This document shows positions 1-8,512 of a stretch of DNA of 41,876 bases, one piece after another. The number at the start of each line of letters is the position of its first letter. The stretch's first letter is position 1. The stretch is from the NCBI GenBank assembly GCA_025356395.1, contig JANXTA010000135.1, forward strand, positions 1-41,876, read 5' to 3'. This DNA is from Betaproteobacteria bacterium (GTDB lineage Bacteria; Pseudomonadota; Gammaproteobacteria; Burkholderiales; Burkholderiaceae_D). The notes under the pieces were generated by a model, which saw only the letters and a list, made by a program, of their open reading frames with translations, did no database searches and was not told the DNA's origin. A program made the position numbers and the translations under genes.

Positions 1-42
1 CACCATGACGGCGAAGGCCAGAATAAATCTCAATATCCCCAT
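1..42 (-). CDS. possible start of a gene running off the left edge
   Basis: Reading leftwards from position 42, an ATG opens 14 codons (MGILRFILAFAVMV) that are still open at the window edge. The single basic residue followed by a hydrophobic run looks like the beginning of a signal peptide or first membrane helix. No clear Shine-Dalgarno precedes it. It would lie downstream of, and co-directional with, the MFS gene, separated from it by a strong terminator. Too little is visible to name it, and it could be a chance reading frame. Confidence 0.35.
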   Translation of the reverse strand, partial: MGILRFILAFAVMV

Positions 43-156
43 TCACCGAGTCTAGCTATCCAACCCTGCACCCCACAAGGAAAGGCAACGTCCATCACAC
101 TGTCGCGGTGACTCACGGTGGCGTTGCTGCTGGAGTCCGCCTGATGCGCAGGGCAC

Positions 157-188
157 AAAAAAGCCCCGCCGAAGCGGGGCTTTTTTTT
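157..188. terminator. bidirectional rho-independent terminator
   Basis: A perfect 7-bp stem GCCCCGC/GCGGGGC (163-169 and 174-180) with a CGAA tetraloop is flanked by six A (157-162) and eight T (181-188), so it can act on either strand. It lies 16 nt beyond the stop codon of the minus-strand MFS gene and most likely ends that transcript. Confidence 0.9.
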
Positions 189-203
189 CAGAGTGGTTGC
201 CGA

Positions 204-1880
204 TCAGTCTGCGTAGATGTCCACATCTTTCGTCTCCTTGACGAACAGCGTGCCGATCACCAGCGTGATGACGGCGATGACGATCGGGTACCAGAGGCCG
301 GCGTAGATGTTGCCCTTGAACGCGACCAGTGCGAACGCGATCGGGGGCAGGAAGCCACCGAACCAGCCGTTGCCGATGTGATACGGCAGCGACATCGACG
401 TGTAGCGGATCCGGGTCGGGAACATCTCGACGAGCATCGCGGCAATCGGGCCGTAGACCATCGTCACGTAGATCACGAGGATGGCGAGCAACAGCCAGAC
501 CATGACCTTGTTGATCTGCGCGTCGTCGGCCTTCGCGGGGTAACCCGCGGTCTTGATCTCGGCACCCATCGCCTTGTTGAAGTCGGCGACCCGCGTCTTG
601 AACGCGGCCGAGTCGAGCGGACCGCCTTCGAAGCTGTTGATCGACTTGTCGCCGATCTTGACCACGGCGACGGACCCTGCCGCTGCAGGCTCGATCGTGT
701 ACGACACCGAAGCCTTGGCGAGGACCGAGGTGGCGAGGTCGCACGAGTCGGAGTAGGTCGGCTTGCCGGGCTTCGCGAACGCTTCGAACTGGAAGTGGCA
801 GGTTGCGGGATCGGCCACGACCACCACCGGGGACTTCGTCTGTGCGGCTTCCAGCGCCGGGTTGGCGTAATGGGTGATGCCCTGGAAGATCGGGAAGTAC
901 GTCAGCGCGGCCAGCAGGCAACCGGCCATGATGATCGGCTTGCGGCCGATCTTGTCGGACAGCGTGCCGAAAATCACGAAAAACGGCGTGCCGGTCAGCA
1001 GTGCCGCCGCGATCAGGTAGTTGGCCGTGGTGTTGTCGACCTTCAGAGTCTGCGTCAGGAAGAACAACGAGTAGAACTGTCCGGTGTACCAGACGACGGC
1101 CTGACCGGCCGTCAGGCCAACCAGCGCCAGGATGACGATCTTGAGGTTGCCCCAGGTGCCGAAAGCTTCCTTCAACGGTGCCTTCGACAGCTTGCCCTCG
1201 GACTTCATCTTGCGGAATGCCGGCGACTCGTTGAGCGACAGGCGGATCCAGACCGAGATCGCGAGCAGCAGGATCGACACGCCGAACGGAATGCGCCAGC
1301 CCCAGTCGGCGAAGACCACCTCGCCGAGCGTGTTGCGCGTGACCACGATCACGATCAGCGAGAGGAACAGACCCAGCGTTGCAGTGGTCTGGATCCAGCT
1401 CGTGTAAGCGCCGCGCTTGCCGGTCGGCGCGTGTTCCGCCACGTAGGTCGCCGCGCCGCCGTACTCGCCGCCGAGCGCGAGGCCCTGCACGAGTCGCAGC
1501 GCGATGAGGATGACCGGTGCCGCGATGCCGATCGACGAATACGACGGAAGAACTCCGACGATGAAGGTCGAGAACCCCATCAACAGGATGGTGATCAGGA
1601 AGGTGTACTTGCGGCCCACGAGGTCCCCGAGCCGACCGAAGACGATGGCGCCGAAAGGACGCACCGCGAAGCCGGCCGAGAAGGCCAGCAAGGCGAAGAG
1701 GAACTGCGAGGTTTCGTTCAGTCCGGAGAAGAACTGCTTGCCGATGATGGCCGCGAGCGATCCGTACAGATAGAAGTCGTACCACTCGAAAACGGTGCCG
1801 AGGGACGATGCGAAGATGACCTTGCGTTCTTCCTTCGACATCGGTGCCGCTGCGGGTTGCGCTGCGATAGTTGCCGCCAT
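204..1880 (-). CDS. MFS metabolite:H+ symporter (MHS family) with a large periplasmic insertion
   Basis: This 558-residue inner-membrane protein matches the MHS branch of the major facilitator superfamily (ProP, KgtP, ShiA relatives), which import organic acids, betaines or similar solutes with protons. Seen: an N-terminal FEWYDFYLYG segment (31-40), the loop 2-3 signature GRLGDLVGRK (82-91), GLALGGEYGGA (133-143) and a second GTLSDKIGRK (305-314). The length exceeds the usual 430-450 because about 120 residues (roughly 336-458) are inserted between the predicted ninth and tenth helices, a loop expected to be periplasmic. The insertion carries two cysteines (361, 380). The ATG at 1880 has an excellent GGAGGAG Shine-Dalgarno 3-9 nt upstream. 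It is monocistronic, divergent from recA and closed by the terminator at 157-188. The substrate cannot be told from sequence. Confidence 0.88.
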   Translation of the reverse strand: MAATIAAQPAAAPMSKEERKVIFASSLGTVFEWYDFYLYGSLAAIIGKQFFSGLNETSQFLFALLAFSAGFAVRPFGAIVFGRLGDLVGRKYTFLITILLMGFSTFIVGVLPSYSSIGIAAPVILIALRLVQGLALGGEYGGAATYVAEHAPTGKRGAYTSWIQTTATLGLFLSLIVIVVTRNTLGEVVFADWGWRIPFGVSILLLAISVWIRLSLNESPAFRKMKSEGKLSKAPLKEAFGTWGNLKIVILALVGLTAGQAVVWYTGQFYSLFFLTQTLKVDNTTANYLIAAALLTGTPFFVIFGTLSDKIGRKPIIMAGCLLAALTYFPIFQGITHYANPALEAAQTKSPVVVVADPATCHFQFEAFAKPGKPTYSDSCDLATSVLAKASVSYTIEPAAAGSVAVVKIGDKSINSFEGGPLDSAAFKTRVADFNKAMGAEIKTAGYPAKADDAQINKVMVWLLLAILVIYVTMVYGPIAAMLVEMFPTRIRYTSMSLPYHIGNGWFGGFLPPIAFALVAFKGNIYAGLWYPIVIAVITLVIGTLFVKETKDVDIYAD

Positions 1881-2342
1881 GTACTCCTCCGGAAATTTGA
1901 CGCCCGTCGTTCAGTGTCGACTGGTCGAGCGCGGGCAAGCTTATCTTGCAGTTGCGCTAAAAACCATCATTTACGGCAACGAGGTTCATTGGGGTCGCGA
2001 CGAGCCCGTTTCATAGAGGATTTGTGCGGGAAAACCCGTAAGTCAGAGTTGTTTATCGGTCATTTTCCAGTCACGGTCACGGCGCTCGCTCCATCGTGGC
2101 GAAGCGCTCATCCGTATCGTCGATGCGGCACCCGGGGAGGGTCGGTAGAGTATATTTAGGGTCGGACGCGACGGCTCCGAATCAAGGCGAAACGCAGGAT
2201 GGTTTCAATGGATCTGCACCAGCCGCCGCACGATTTCCCCAACGCATTCGATCGGTCGCACAAAGGCTTCTGCGAGCCTGCCGACCGATCGCATCCGGCG
2301 CAGACGCGGCGCCTCATCGAGCGCCCCAATCACGAGGATTCC
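1881..2342. other. divergent intergenic region between the MFS gene and recA
   Basis: This 462-bp region must hold the promoters of both flanking genes. I find no LexA box of the CTGT-N8-ACAG type. An AT-rich TATATT (2151-2156) could be a -10 element for recA but has no convincing -35 partner. In the recA frame an extension to 2199 is open, but its composition does not resemble RecA and it is probably leader. Nothing else coding is supported. Confidence 0.5.
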
Positions 2343-3410
<1,068 letters not shown>

Positions 3411-3518
3411 CGGGAGGCGTCGGGTCGTCGTCGCGAGCAAGACGACGCGGTCGGTCGACGCGATGACCCACGACTGCGTGCAGTCCAAACGCCGACCCGC
3501 TTTGTTTGCCGGTCATTC

Positions 3519-3586
3519 GGGCCGGCGCCCATCGGGTCGGCGCCCATCGCGATACACCTCGTGTCAGCGATACGTGTGATGGGCGC
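3519..3586. repeat. 15-bp tandem repeat with an inverted partner over the recX start
   Basis: Two nearly identical 15-mers, GGGCCGGCGCCCATC (3519-3533) and GGGTCGGCGCCCATC (3534-3548), lie just before recX. A reverse complement of their 3' half, GATGGGCGC, occurs at 3578-3586, exactly over the ATG at 3579. Either copy can therefore pair with the start region in the mRNA. Confidence 0.6.
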
Positions 3587-4055
3587 ATCGCCTCGTCGCA
3601 CCGGCCGCAGCCTGATGGCGCGCGCCATCGATCTGCTGTCGCGGCGCGAGCATAGCCGGGTCCAACTGGCTCGCAAGCTCAAACCGCATCTCGGTCCGGA
3701 CGAGAGCGTCGACGACATCGACCGCATCCTCGACCAGTTGCAGGAACAGAAGCTCCTGTCCGACGCGCGGTTCGCGGCGTCGCTTGTGCGCCAGCGGTCG
3801 CCGCGCTATGGCGACCTGCGGCTCGCGCGCGACCTGCGTGAGCGCGGCGTCGGTGCCGGCGACGCGAGTGCCGCAATGGTGCAGGTGGTCGGCACCGAGG
3901 CCCACCGCGCGCAAGCGGCGTGGGCGCGCCGCTTCGACGCACTGCCGACGAGCGCCGAAGAGCGTGGACGTCAGGGACGCTACCTGCAGACCCGCGGGTT
4001 CTCGATGGACGTGATCACGCAAGTCCTTGCCGGAAAAGTCGAGACGATCGACTGA
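3561..4055 (+). CDS. recX: RecX regulatory protein
   Basis: RecX binds RecA filaments and limits RecA activity. The product has the three-helix repeat architecture of the family: ARAIDLLSRREHSRVQLARKL opens the first repeat (key A, L, R, E, L) and LLSDARFAASLVRQR marks the second (residues about 70-85). YLQTRGFSMDVITQVL closes the third. At about 160 residues it is a typical short proteobacterial RecX. Three starts are possible: GTG 3561, ATG 3579 and ATG 3615. The conserved part begins near residue 19, so the start is uncertain. It directly follows recA, which is the strongest support for its role, and probably shares its transcript. Confidence 0.93.
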   Translation: MSAIRVMGASPRRTGRSLMARAIDLLSRREHSRVQLARKLKPHLGPDESVDDIDRILDQLQEQKLLSDARFAASLVRQRSPRYGDLRLARDLRERGVGAGDASAAMVQVVGTEAHRAQAAWARRFDALPTSAEERGRQGRYLQTRGFSMDVITQVLAGKVETID

Positions 4056-4388
4056 CGGCCGTCATGGCTGGTTTCGGTGCGAACGGATCAATCGGGTGCG
4101 CGATCTTGCGTGCGCACCGCGATGACGCGTCCGCGCGATCAGGCGGGTGAACGCATTCGATGCGTGCCGATGGGTCGGCAGGGATGCGACCGCGCGCGGC
4201 CGCTGCACCAAGATCCGGCTGCTGTTGGCGGTCGCCGAACCCGACCCCTGCATGCGCCCGGGAGAGCGGCGAAGCGCCGCTGTGGCGCCAGTCGCTCGAT
4301 TCGGTCGAGCCGGATCCTTTCGCTGGATCGCGCCCTGGCACATCTCGTGCGTCAACGATGCTTCGTCGATCGTTTCCGGAATGCGCCC
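4056..4388 (+). other. intergenic region before the amino-acid transporter operon
   Basis: No convincing gene is seen in these 333 bases. Open frames run through it only because of the high GC. Its one notable element is a -24/-12 type promoter candidate at 4336-4350, which suits a nitrogen-related transporter operon starting at 4389. Confidence 0.5.
4336..4350 (+). promoter_or_regulatory. candidate sigma-54 promoter of the ABC transporter operon
   Basis: TGGCACATCTCGTGC matches the sigma-54 consensus TGGCACG-N4-TTGC at the invariant GG and GC dinucleotides with exact spacing, and differs at one of the T residues and at the G after TGGCAC. It would start transcription about 27 nt before the ATG at 4389. 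Sigma-54 control of polar amino-acid transporters is common, but no enhancer site was identified. Confidence 0.4.
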
Positions 4389-5177
4389 ATGAGATTTCGT
4401 CTGCCTGTCTTCGCATCGCTGGCTATCGCCTGCGGTGTCCTCGTCTTCGCAACCACGGCCCGCGCCGACGGTCTCGACACCGTCAGGGCGAGCGGCGTGT
4501 TGCGCGTCGCCGTCCCGCAGGACTTCCCGCCATTCGGCACGGTCGGTCCCGATCTCAAGCCGCGTGGCTACGACATCGACACGGCCGCCCTTCTGGCCAG
4601 GGAGATGGGTGTCAAGCTCGAGCTCGTGCCGGTCACCAGCACCAACCGCATCCCGTTCCTCACGACCAACAAGGTCGACCTGGTGATCTCGACGCTCGGC
4701 AAGAATGCCGAACGCGAAAAGGTGCTCGACTTCTCGGTGGCTTATGCCCCGTTCTTCAGCGCGGTGTTCGGCCCGGCCGATCTCAAGGTCGACAAGCCTG
4801 CCGACCTGGCCGGCAAGGTCATCGGCGTGACCCGAGGGGCGATCGAGGATCTCGAGCTGACCAAGGTGGCGCCGCCGACGGTCACGATCAAGCGCTTCGA
4901 GGACAACAACTCGACGCTGCAGGCCTTCCTGACGGGGCAGGTGCAGCTGGTCGCCACGGGCAACACCACCGCGGCTGCGCTCAACGAGCGGACGCGTCTG
5001 CGTCGCCTCGACTCGCGCTTCTTGATCAAGGATTCGCCTTGCTACGTGGGCCTCAACAAGAACGAGCCGGCGTTGATGGCCGAGGTCAACCGCATCCTCG
5101 TCAAGGTCAAGAAGGACGGTCAGTTGAACGAGATCTCGAAGAAGTGGCTGACGGCAGCGTTACCAAAGGACTTTTGA
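4389..5177 (+). CDS. polar amino-acid ABC transporter, periplasmic binding protein
   Basis: This 262-residue family-3 solute-binding protein (PBP2/SBP_bac_3 fold) captures an amino acid in the periplasm for the membrane complex encoded next to it. The N-terminus is a clear signal peptide (MRFRLP..., hydrophobic core, ...TTARA cut before D27). The mature part opens with LDTVRASGVLRVAVPQDFPP and carries the family signature GYDIDTAALLAREMGVKLELV near 59-79 (key G, D, D). The C-terminus ends with LNEISKKWL. It heads a four-gene operon (SBP, two permeases, ATPase). Glutamate/aspartate- or glutamine-type substrates are typical, but specificity cannot be read from sequence. Confidence 0.92.
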   Translation: MRFRLPVFASLAIACGVLVFATTARADGLDTVRASGVLRVAVPQDFPPFGTVGPDLKPRGYDIDTAALLAREMGVKLELVPVTSTNRIPFLTTNKVDLVISTLGKNAEREKVLDFSVAYAPFFSAVFGPADLKVDKPADLAGKVIGVTRGAIEDLELTKVAPPTVTIKRFEDNNSTLQAFLTGQVQLVATGNTTAAALNERTRLRRLDSRFLIKDSPCYVGLNKNEPALMAEVNRILVKVKKDGQLNEISKKWLTAALPKDF

Positions 5178-5194
5178 GGCGAAGCCTCCGACTG

Positions 5195-5268
5195 TGTCAT
5201 CCCCGCGAAGGCCGGGACCGCATCATCGCGGTGCAACCAATTGGGTCCCGGCCTTCGCCGGGATGACA
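5195..5268. repeat. empty palindromic element (REP/MITE-like), same family as the GIY-YIG flanks
   Basis: Two 26-nt arms, 5195-5220 and 5243-5268, are inverted repeats with 24 of 26 positions matching (core TGTCATCCCGGCGAAGGCC). They are separated by 22 nt. The element lies between the binding-protein gene and the first permease gene, and its end supplies sequence up to 7 nt before the permease GTG. The arms match the repeats bordering the GIY-YIG ORF at 12370-12724. A separate 5-bp hairpin GAGGC-GAA-GCCTC (5176-5188) directly follows the binding-protein stop. Confidence 0.85.
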
Positions 5269-5275
5269 TGAACAA

Positions 5276-5944
5276 GTGAACTACCACTTCGATTTCTCCG
5301 CGATCCTCGACTACCTGCCGCTGATCGGCCGGGGCATCGTCTTCACCCTCGCACTAACCGCGCTCGGTGCGGTCTTCGGCATCGGCATCGGCATCGTCGG
5401 CTCGGTCTGCCGCGCGTGGAAGATCAAGCCGTTCAACTACATCTTCGCGATCTACGTCGAGGCGATCCGCAACACGCCCTTCCTGGTCCAGCTCTTCTTC
5501 ATCTTCTTCGGGCTGCCGGCGCTCGGCGTCAAGCTCGACGACTGGCAGGCCGCATCGCTGACGATGGTCATCAACCTCGGCGCGTACTGCACCGAGATCA
5601 TCCGGTCGGGCGTGCAGGCCACGCCGCGCGGCCAGGTCGAGGCGGCGCAGGCGCTCGCGATGACGCGCGCGCAGATCTTCCGTCACGTGGTCCTGCGACC
5701 GGCGCTCCAGAAGGTCTGGCCTTCCATCGCGAGTCAGGTCGTCATCGTGATGCTGGGTTCGTCGGTCTGCTCGCAGATCGGCGCCGAGGAGCTGACCTTC
5801 GCCGCGGGCTTCATCTCTTCGCGCAACTTCCGCTCGCTCGAGACTTATTTCACCGTCGCCGTGATCTATTTGCTGCTGGCCATCGCGCTGCGGCAGTTGC
5901 TTTCGCGCTATGGCCAGCGCTTCATCATCGGGCGACCGCGATGA
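5276..5944 (+). CDS. polar amino-acid ABC transporter permease 1
   Basis: This 222-residue inner-membrane permease belongs to the HisM/GlnP class. It has an N-terminal helix (YLPLIGRGIVFTLALTALG), then the EAIRNTPFLVQLFFIFFGLP block at about 61-80 typical of amino-acid permeases. The EAA coupling loop to the ATPase is EAAQALAMTRAQIFRHVVLRPAL (about 122-144; key E, A, A, G-position replaced by A). The GTG at 5276 is the only sensible start, and the palindromic element ends 7 nt before it. It pairs with the permease at 5999 as a heterodimer. Confidence 0.92.
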   Translation: MNYHFDFSAILDYLPLIGRGIVFTLALTALGAVFGIGIGIVGSVCRAWKIKPFNYIFAIYVEAIRNTPFLVQLFFIFFGLPALGVKLDDWQAASLTMVINLGAYCTEIIRSGVQATPRGQVEAAQALAMTRAQIFRHVVLRPALQKVWPSIASQVVIVMLGSSVCSQIGAEELTFAAGFISSRNFRSLETYFTVAVIYLLLAIALRQLLSRYGQRFIIGRPR

Positions 5945-5998
5945 TGGAAGTCCGTCAGCGTCTCGTCGTCTTTACCTCCCCGCGTCCCTGAGCCCGCC

Positions 5999-6658
5999 AT
6001 GGCCGACGAGTTCTCCCTTTGGGACATCGTCAGCAACCTCGCGCTGGCGTTGCGCTGGACGGTCGTCCTGGCCATCGTCGCCTTCGTGCTGGGCGGGATC
6101 ACGGGGCTGATCGTGCTGTTCGCACGCATTTCCGCGCGCCCGTGGCTGCGCAACCTCGCCAAGGCATGGATCTCGGTCTTCCAGGGCACGCCGTTGCTGA
6201 TGCAGCTCTTCATCATCTTCTTCGGCCTCCCCAATCTCGGCATCGATGTCCCGGCCTGGCTCGCGGCCGCGGTCGGCCTGACCTGCTTCACGAGTGCGTT
6301 CCTCGCGGAGATCTGGCGCGGCTGCGTCGAGGCGATCCCCAGGGGCCAGTGGGAGGCGTCCGCGTCGCTCGCGATGACGTGGTTCGAGCAGATGCGCCAC
6401 GTCGTGCTGCCGCAGGCCTTTCGCATCTCGATCCCGCCCACGGTCGGTTTCGCGGTGCAGGTCGTGAAGGCCACGTCCGTGACATCGATCATCGGCTTCA
6501 CCGAGCTGACCAAGACCGGCGTCGTGCTGGCCAACGCGACCTTCCTGCCGTTCCAGGTCTTCGCGTTCGTCGCGCTCGGCTACTTCCTGCTCTGCTACCC
6601 GCTGTCCGCCTACGCGCGAATGCTCGAAAGGAAATTCAATGTCGCTGGTACGCATTAG
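5999..6658 (+). CDS. polar amino-acid ABC transporter permease 2
   Basis: The second permease subunit is 219 residues with five predicted helices. KAWISVFQGTPLLMQLFIIFFGLP (about 52-75) matches the family block also present in permease 1. The EAA loop is EASASLAMTWFEQMRHVVLPQAF (about 118-140). The ATG at 5999 lies 54 nt after permease 1. Its 3' end overlaps the ATPase gene by 20 nt, indicating translational coupling in one operon. Confidence 0.92.
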   Translation: MADEFSLWDIVSNLALALRWTVVLAIVAFVLGGITGLIVLFARISARPWLRNLAKAWISVFQGTPLLMQLFIIFFGLPNLGIDVPAWLAAAVGLTCFTSAFLAEIWRGCVEAIPRGQWEASASLAMTWFEQMRHVVLPQAFRISIPPTVGFAVQVVKATSVTSIIGFTELTKTGVVLANATFLPFQVFAFVALGYFLLCYPLSAYARMLERKFNVAGTH

Positions 6659-7373
6659 CGCGTTGCACAAGCATTTCGGCCCGAACCACGTGCTGAAAGG
6701 CGTGGACCTCGACATCGAGGAGGGCGAGGTCGTCGCGATCATCGGGCGCAGCGGCTCGGGCAAGAGCACGCTGCTGCGGACCATCAACGGCCTCGAGACC
6801 TTCGACGAAGGCGGGTCGATCCAGATCGAAGGCAATCACGTCCACTCGACGGCCAGTCAGCTGCGCGAGCTGCGCCAGAAGGTCGGCATGGTGTTCCAGC
6901 AGTTCAACCTGTTCCCCCACCTGACCGCCGGCCGCAACGTGATGCTGGCGCCGGGTGTCGTCAAGAAGACCTCGACGGCCGAGTGCGAAAGCATCGCGCG
7001 CGAGATGCTGGAAAAGGTCGGACTGGCCGAGAAGTTCGACGCGTTCCCCGACCAGTTGTCCGGGGGTCAGCAGCAACGCGTCGCGATCGCGCGGGCGCTG
7101 GCGATGAAGCCGCGCGTGCTGCTGTGCGACGAGATCACGTCGGCACTCGACCCCGAGCTCGTCAACGAAGTGCTCGCCGTCGTTAAGAAGCTCGCGGCCG
7201 AAGGCATGACGCTGGTGATGGTCACGCACGAGATGCGCTTCGCGCGCGAGGTGGGCGACAAGCTGGTCTTCATGCATCACGGCCGCGTGCACGAGGTCGG
7301 TCATCCGGCGACGCTGATGGCGAACCCCTCTACCCCGGAGCTCGCCAACTTCGTGGGGTCCTCCGCGCACTGA
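6639..7373 (+). CDS. polar amino-acid ABC transporter ATP-binding protein
   Basis: This 244-residue ATPase energises the transporter. Walker A is GRSGSGKST (about 36-44), the Q-loop is MVFQQFNLFPH (about 86-96), the ABC signature LSGGQQQR (about 139-146) and Walker B VLLCDEITSALDP (about 159-171). The switch His lies in MVTHEMRFAREV. The HisP/GlnQ-like signature and 240-residue length place it in the polar amino-acid class. The usual E-P-T-S-A-L-D is E-I-T-S-A-L-D here, a tolerated variation. It overlaps the upstream permease by 20 nt and closes the operon, convergent with the hydrolase that ends at 7389. Confidence 0.95.
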   Translation: MSLVRISALHKHFGPNHVLKGVDLDIEEGEVVAIIGRSGSGKSTLLRTINGLETFDEGGSIQIEGNHVHSTASQLRELRQKVGMVFQQFNLFPHLTAGRNVMLAPGVVKKTSTAECESIAREMLEKVGLAEKFDAFPDQLSGGQQQRVAIARALAMKPRVLLCDEITSALDPELVNEVLAVVKKLAAEGMTLVMVTHEMRFAREVGDKLVFMHHGRVHEVGHPATLMANPSTPELANFVGSSAH

Positions 7374-7388
7374 CGGGGCGCTGCCGGA

Positions 7389-8171
7389 TCACGGCCGCGG
7401 CAGCTTGCGGTCCAGGAAGTCGTGCATCAGTCGCCCGATCTCCTCGCCCTGGTCCTCGAGCGCGAAGTGGCCGGTATCGAGCAGGTGCAGTTCGGCGTCG
7501 GGCAGGTCGCGCAGGTAGGCCCGGCCGCCGGCCGCGGGGAAGATCGGATCGTTCGCGCCCCACGCGATCAAGGTCGGCGGTCGCCGCGCCCTGAAGAACG
7601 CCTGGAACTCCGGGTACAGCGCGACGTTGGTCGCGTAGTCCTTCCACAGGTCGATCATGATCTCGTCGATGCCCGGCCGATCCAGCAGCGCCTGATCGTG
7701 CACCCAGTTGTCCGGGTCGACACGCGACGGATCGCGCACGCCGTCGAGGTACTTGGCCCGCGTCGCGTCGAGGCTCAGCCCCGGACGCAATGCATCGCGG
7801 CGGGCCTGCGTGTCGTCGGCCCAATAGGCCTGCAGCGGCTTCCAGAAGTCCGAGAAACCTTCGACGTACGCGTTGCCGTTCTGCGCGACCAGTGCCGTGA
7901 CCCGTTCCGGATGCAGCAGCGCCAGCCGCAGGCCGACCGGCGCGCCGTAGTCCTGGATGTACAAGGCGTAGCGCTTCGCGCCGAGATGGTCGAGCAGGCC
8001 GTCGATCAGCGTGGCGAAGTGCGCGAACGTGTAGTCGAAGGTCCTGCGATCCGGAACGCCGCTCTGTCCGAACCCGGGATAGTCGGGCGCGATGACGTGA
8101 TAGCGGTCGGCGAGCACCGGGATGAGGTTTCGATCCATGTGCGACGAGGTCGGGAAGCCGTGCAGCAGCAC
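7389..8171 (-). CDS. alpha/beta hydrolase with Asp nucleophile; 5' end apparently damaged
   Basis: The visible 260 residues form an alpha/beta-hydrolase of the haloalkane dehalogenase/epoxide hydrolase type. They show the oxyanion segment LLHGFPTSSH at the start, YHVIAPDYPGFGQS, an elbow IQDYGAP in which Asp replaces Ser as nucleophile, and the catalytic His in DTGHFALED near the C-terminus. The first start codon in frame is the GTG at 8171, which falls inside the first core strand. Homologous sequence (TVRTRYHTATIDGVEWFYRE) continues upstream in frame to about 8290 without any ATG, GTG or TTG. A C7 run (G7 on the plus strand, 8299-8305) lies just before it, and a different frame upstream encodes a plausible signal-peptide core (LAASFCFALPLW). 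A one-base slip and loss of the start are likely, so it may be a recent pseudogene or a sequence error. Confidence 0.75.
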   Translation of the reverse strand: MLLHGFPTSSHMDRNLIPVLADRYHVIAPDYPGFGQSGVPDRRTFDYTFAHFATLIDGLLDHLGAKRYALYIQDYGAPVGLRLALLHPERVTALVAQNGNAYVEGFSDFWKPLQAYWADDTQARRDALRPGLSLDATRAKYLDGVRDPSRVDPDNWVHDQALLDRPGIDEIMIDLWKDYATNVALYPEFQAFFRARRPPTLIAWGANDPIFPAAGGRAYLRDLPDAELHLLDTGHFALEDQGEEIGRLMHDFLDRKLPRP

Positions 8172-8405
8172 GACGACCGGGCCGTCCGCAGGCCCGGCTT
8201 CGCGATAGAACCATTCGACGCCGTCGATCGTCGCGGTGTGGTAGCGCGTGCGGACCGTGTCGGCGGTGGTCGGCGCGACCTTCGCGTTTGCCGTCGACGG
8301 GGGGGCACCCAGAGTGGAAGGGCGAAGCAGAAAGATGCGGCGAGTTCGTGAAGACGGGAAGGATGGCGCTTGCGAGAACTCCTGACAGGTTTTGGTGGAA
8401 AGAGG

Positions 8406-8479
8406 AGTAACTAGAGAAATATGGCATCAAAAGTTACAGCAGCATAAGTAACTCGTAAAACAATATATTACAAGTTACT
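8406..8479. promoter_or_regulatory. four AGTTAC/GTAACT repeats in an AT-rich intergenic region
   Basis: AGTAACT (8406-8412), AAGTTAC (8431-8437), GTAACT (8448-8453) and AAGTTACT (8472-8479) alternate in orientation within 74 bp. The region is conspicuously AT-rich compared with the rest of the window. It lies between the divergent hydrolase and the CGNR-type regulator gene starting at 8513. This looks like a multi-site operator for that regulator or another one. No conserved -35/-10 pair could be assigned, although AATATATT (8462-8469) could serve as a -10. Confidence 0.5.
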
Positions 8480-8512
8480 ATCTATTTCCCCTACCAGGAC
8501 AATTTTCCTGCC

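Noticed and set aside
52-1938. Long alternative frame antiparallel or shifted to the MFS gene
   Set aside because: Its product is Arg/His/Asp-rich with no family features, a typical high-GC shadow of the real gene.
2199-2342. In-frame upstream extension of recA
   Set aside because: The added residues do not resemble any RecA N-terminus, and ATG 2343 has a proper ribosome site and gives the standard length.
4077-4388. Upstream extension of the binding-protein gene
   Set aside because: The signal peptide begins exactly at ATG 4389. Sequence before it is not protein-like.
7380-7404. Stem GCTGCCG/CGGCAGC between the ABC ATPase and the hydrolase
   Set aside because: It overlaps the hydrolase 3' end and has no T tract on either strand, so a terminator call is too weak.
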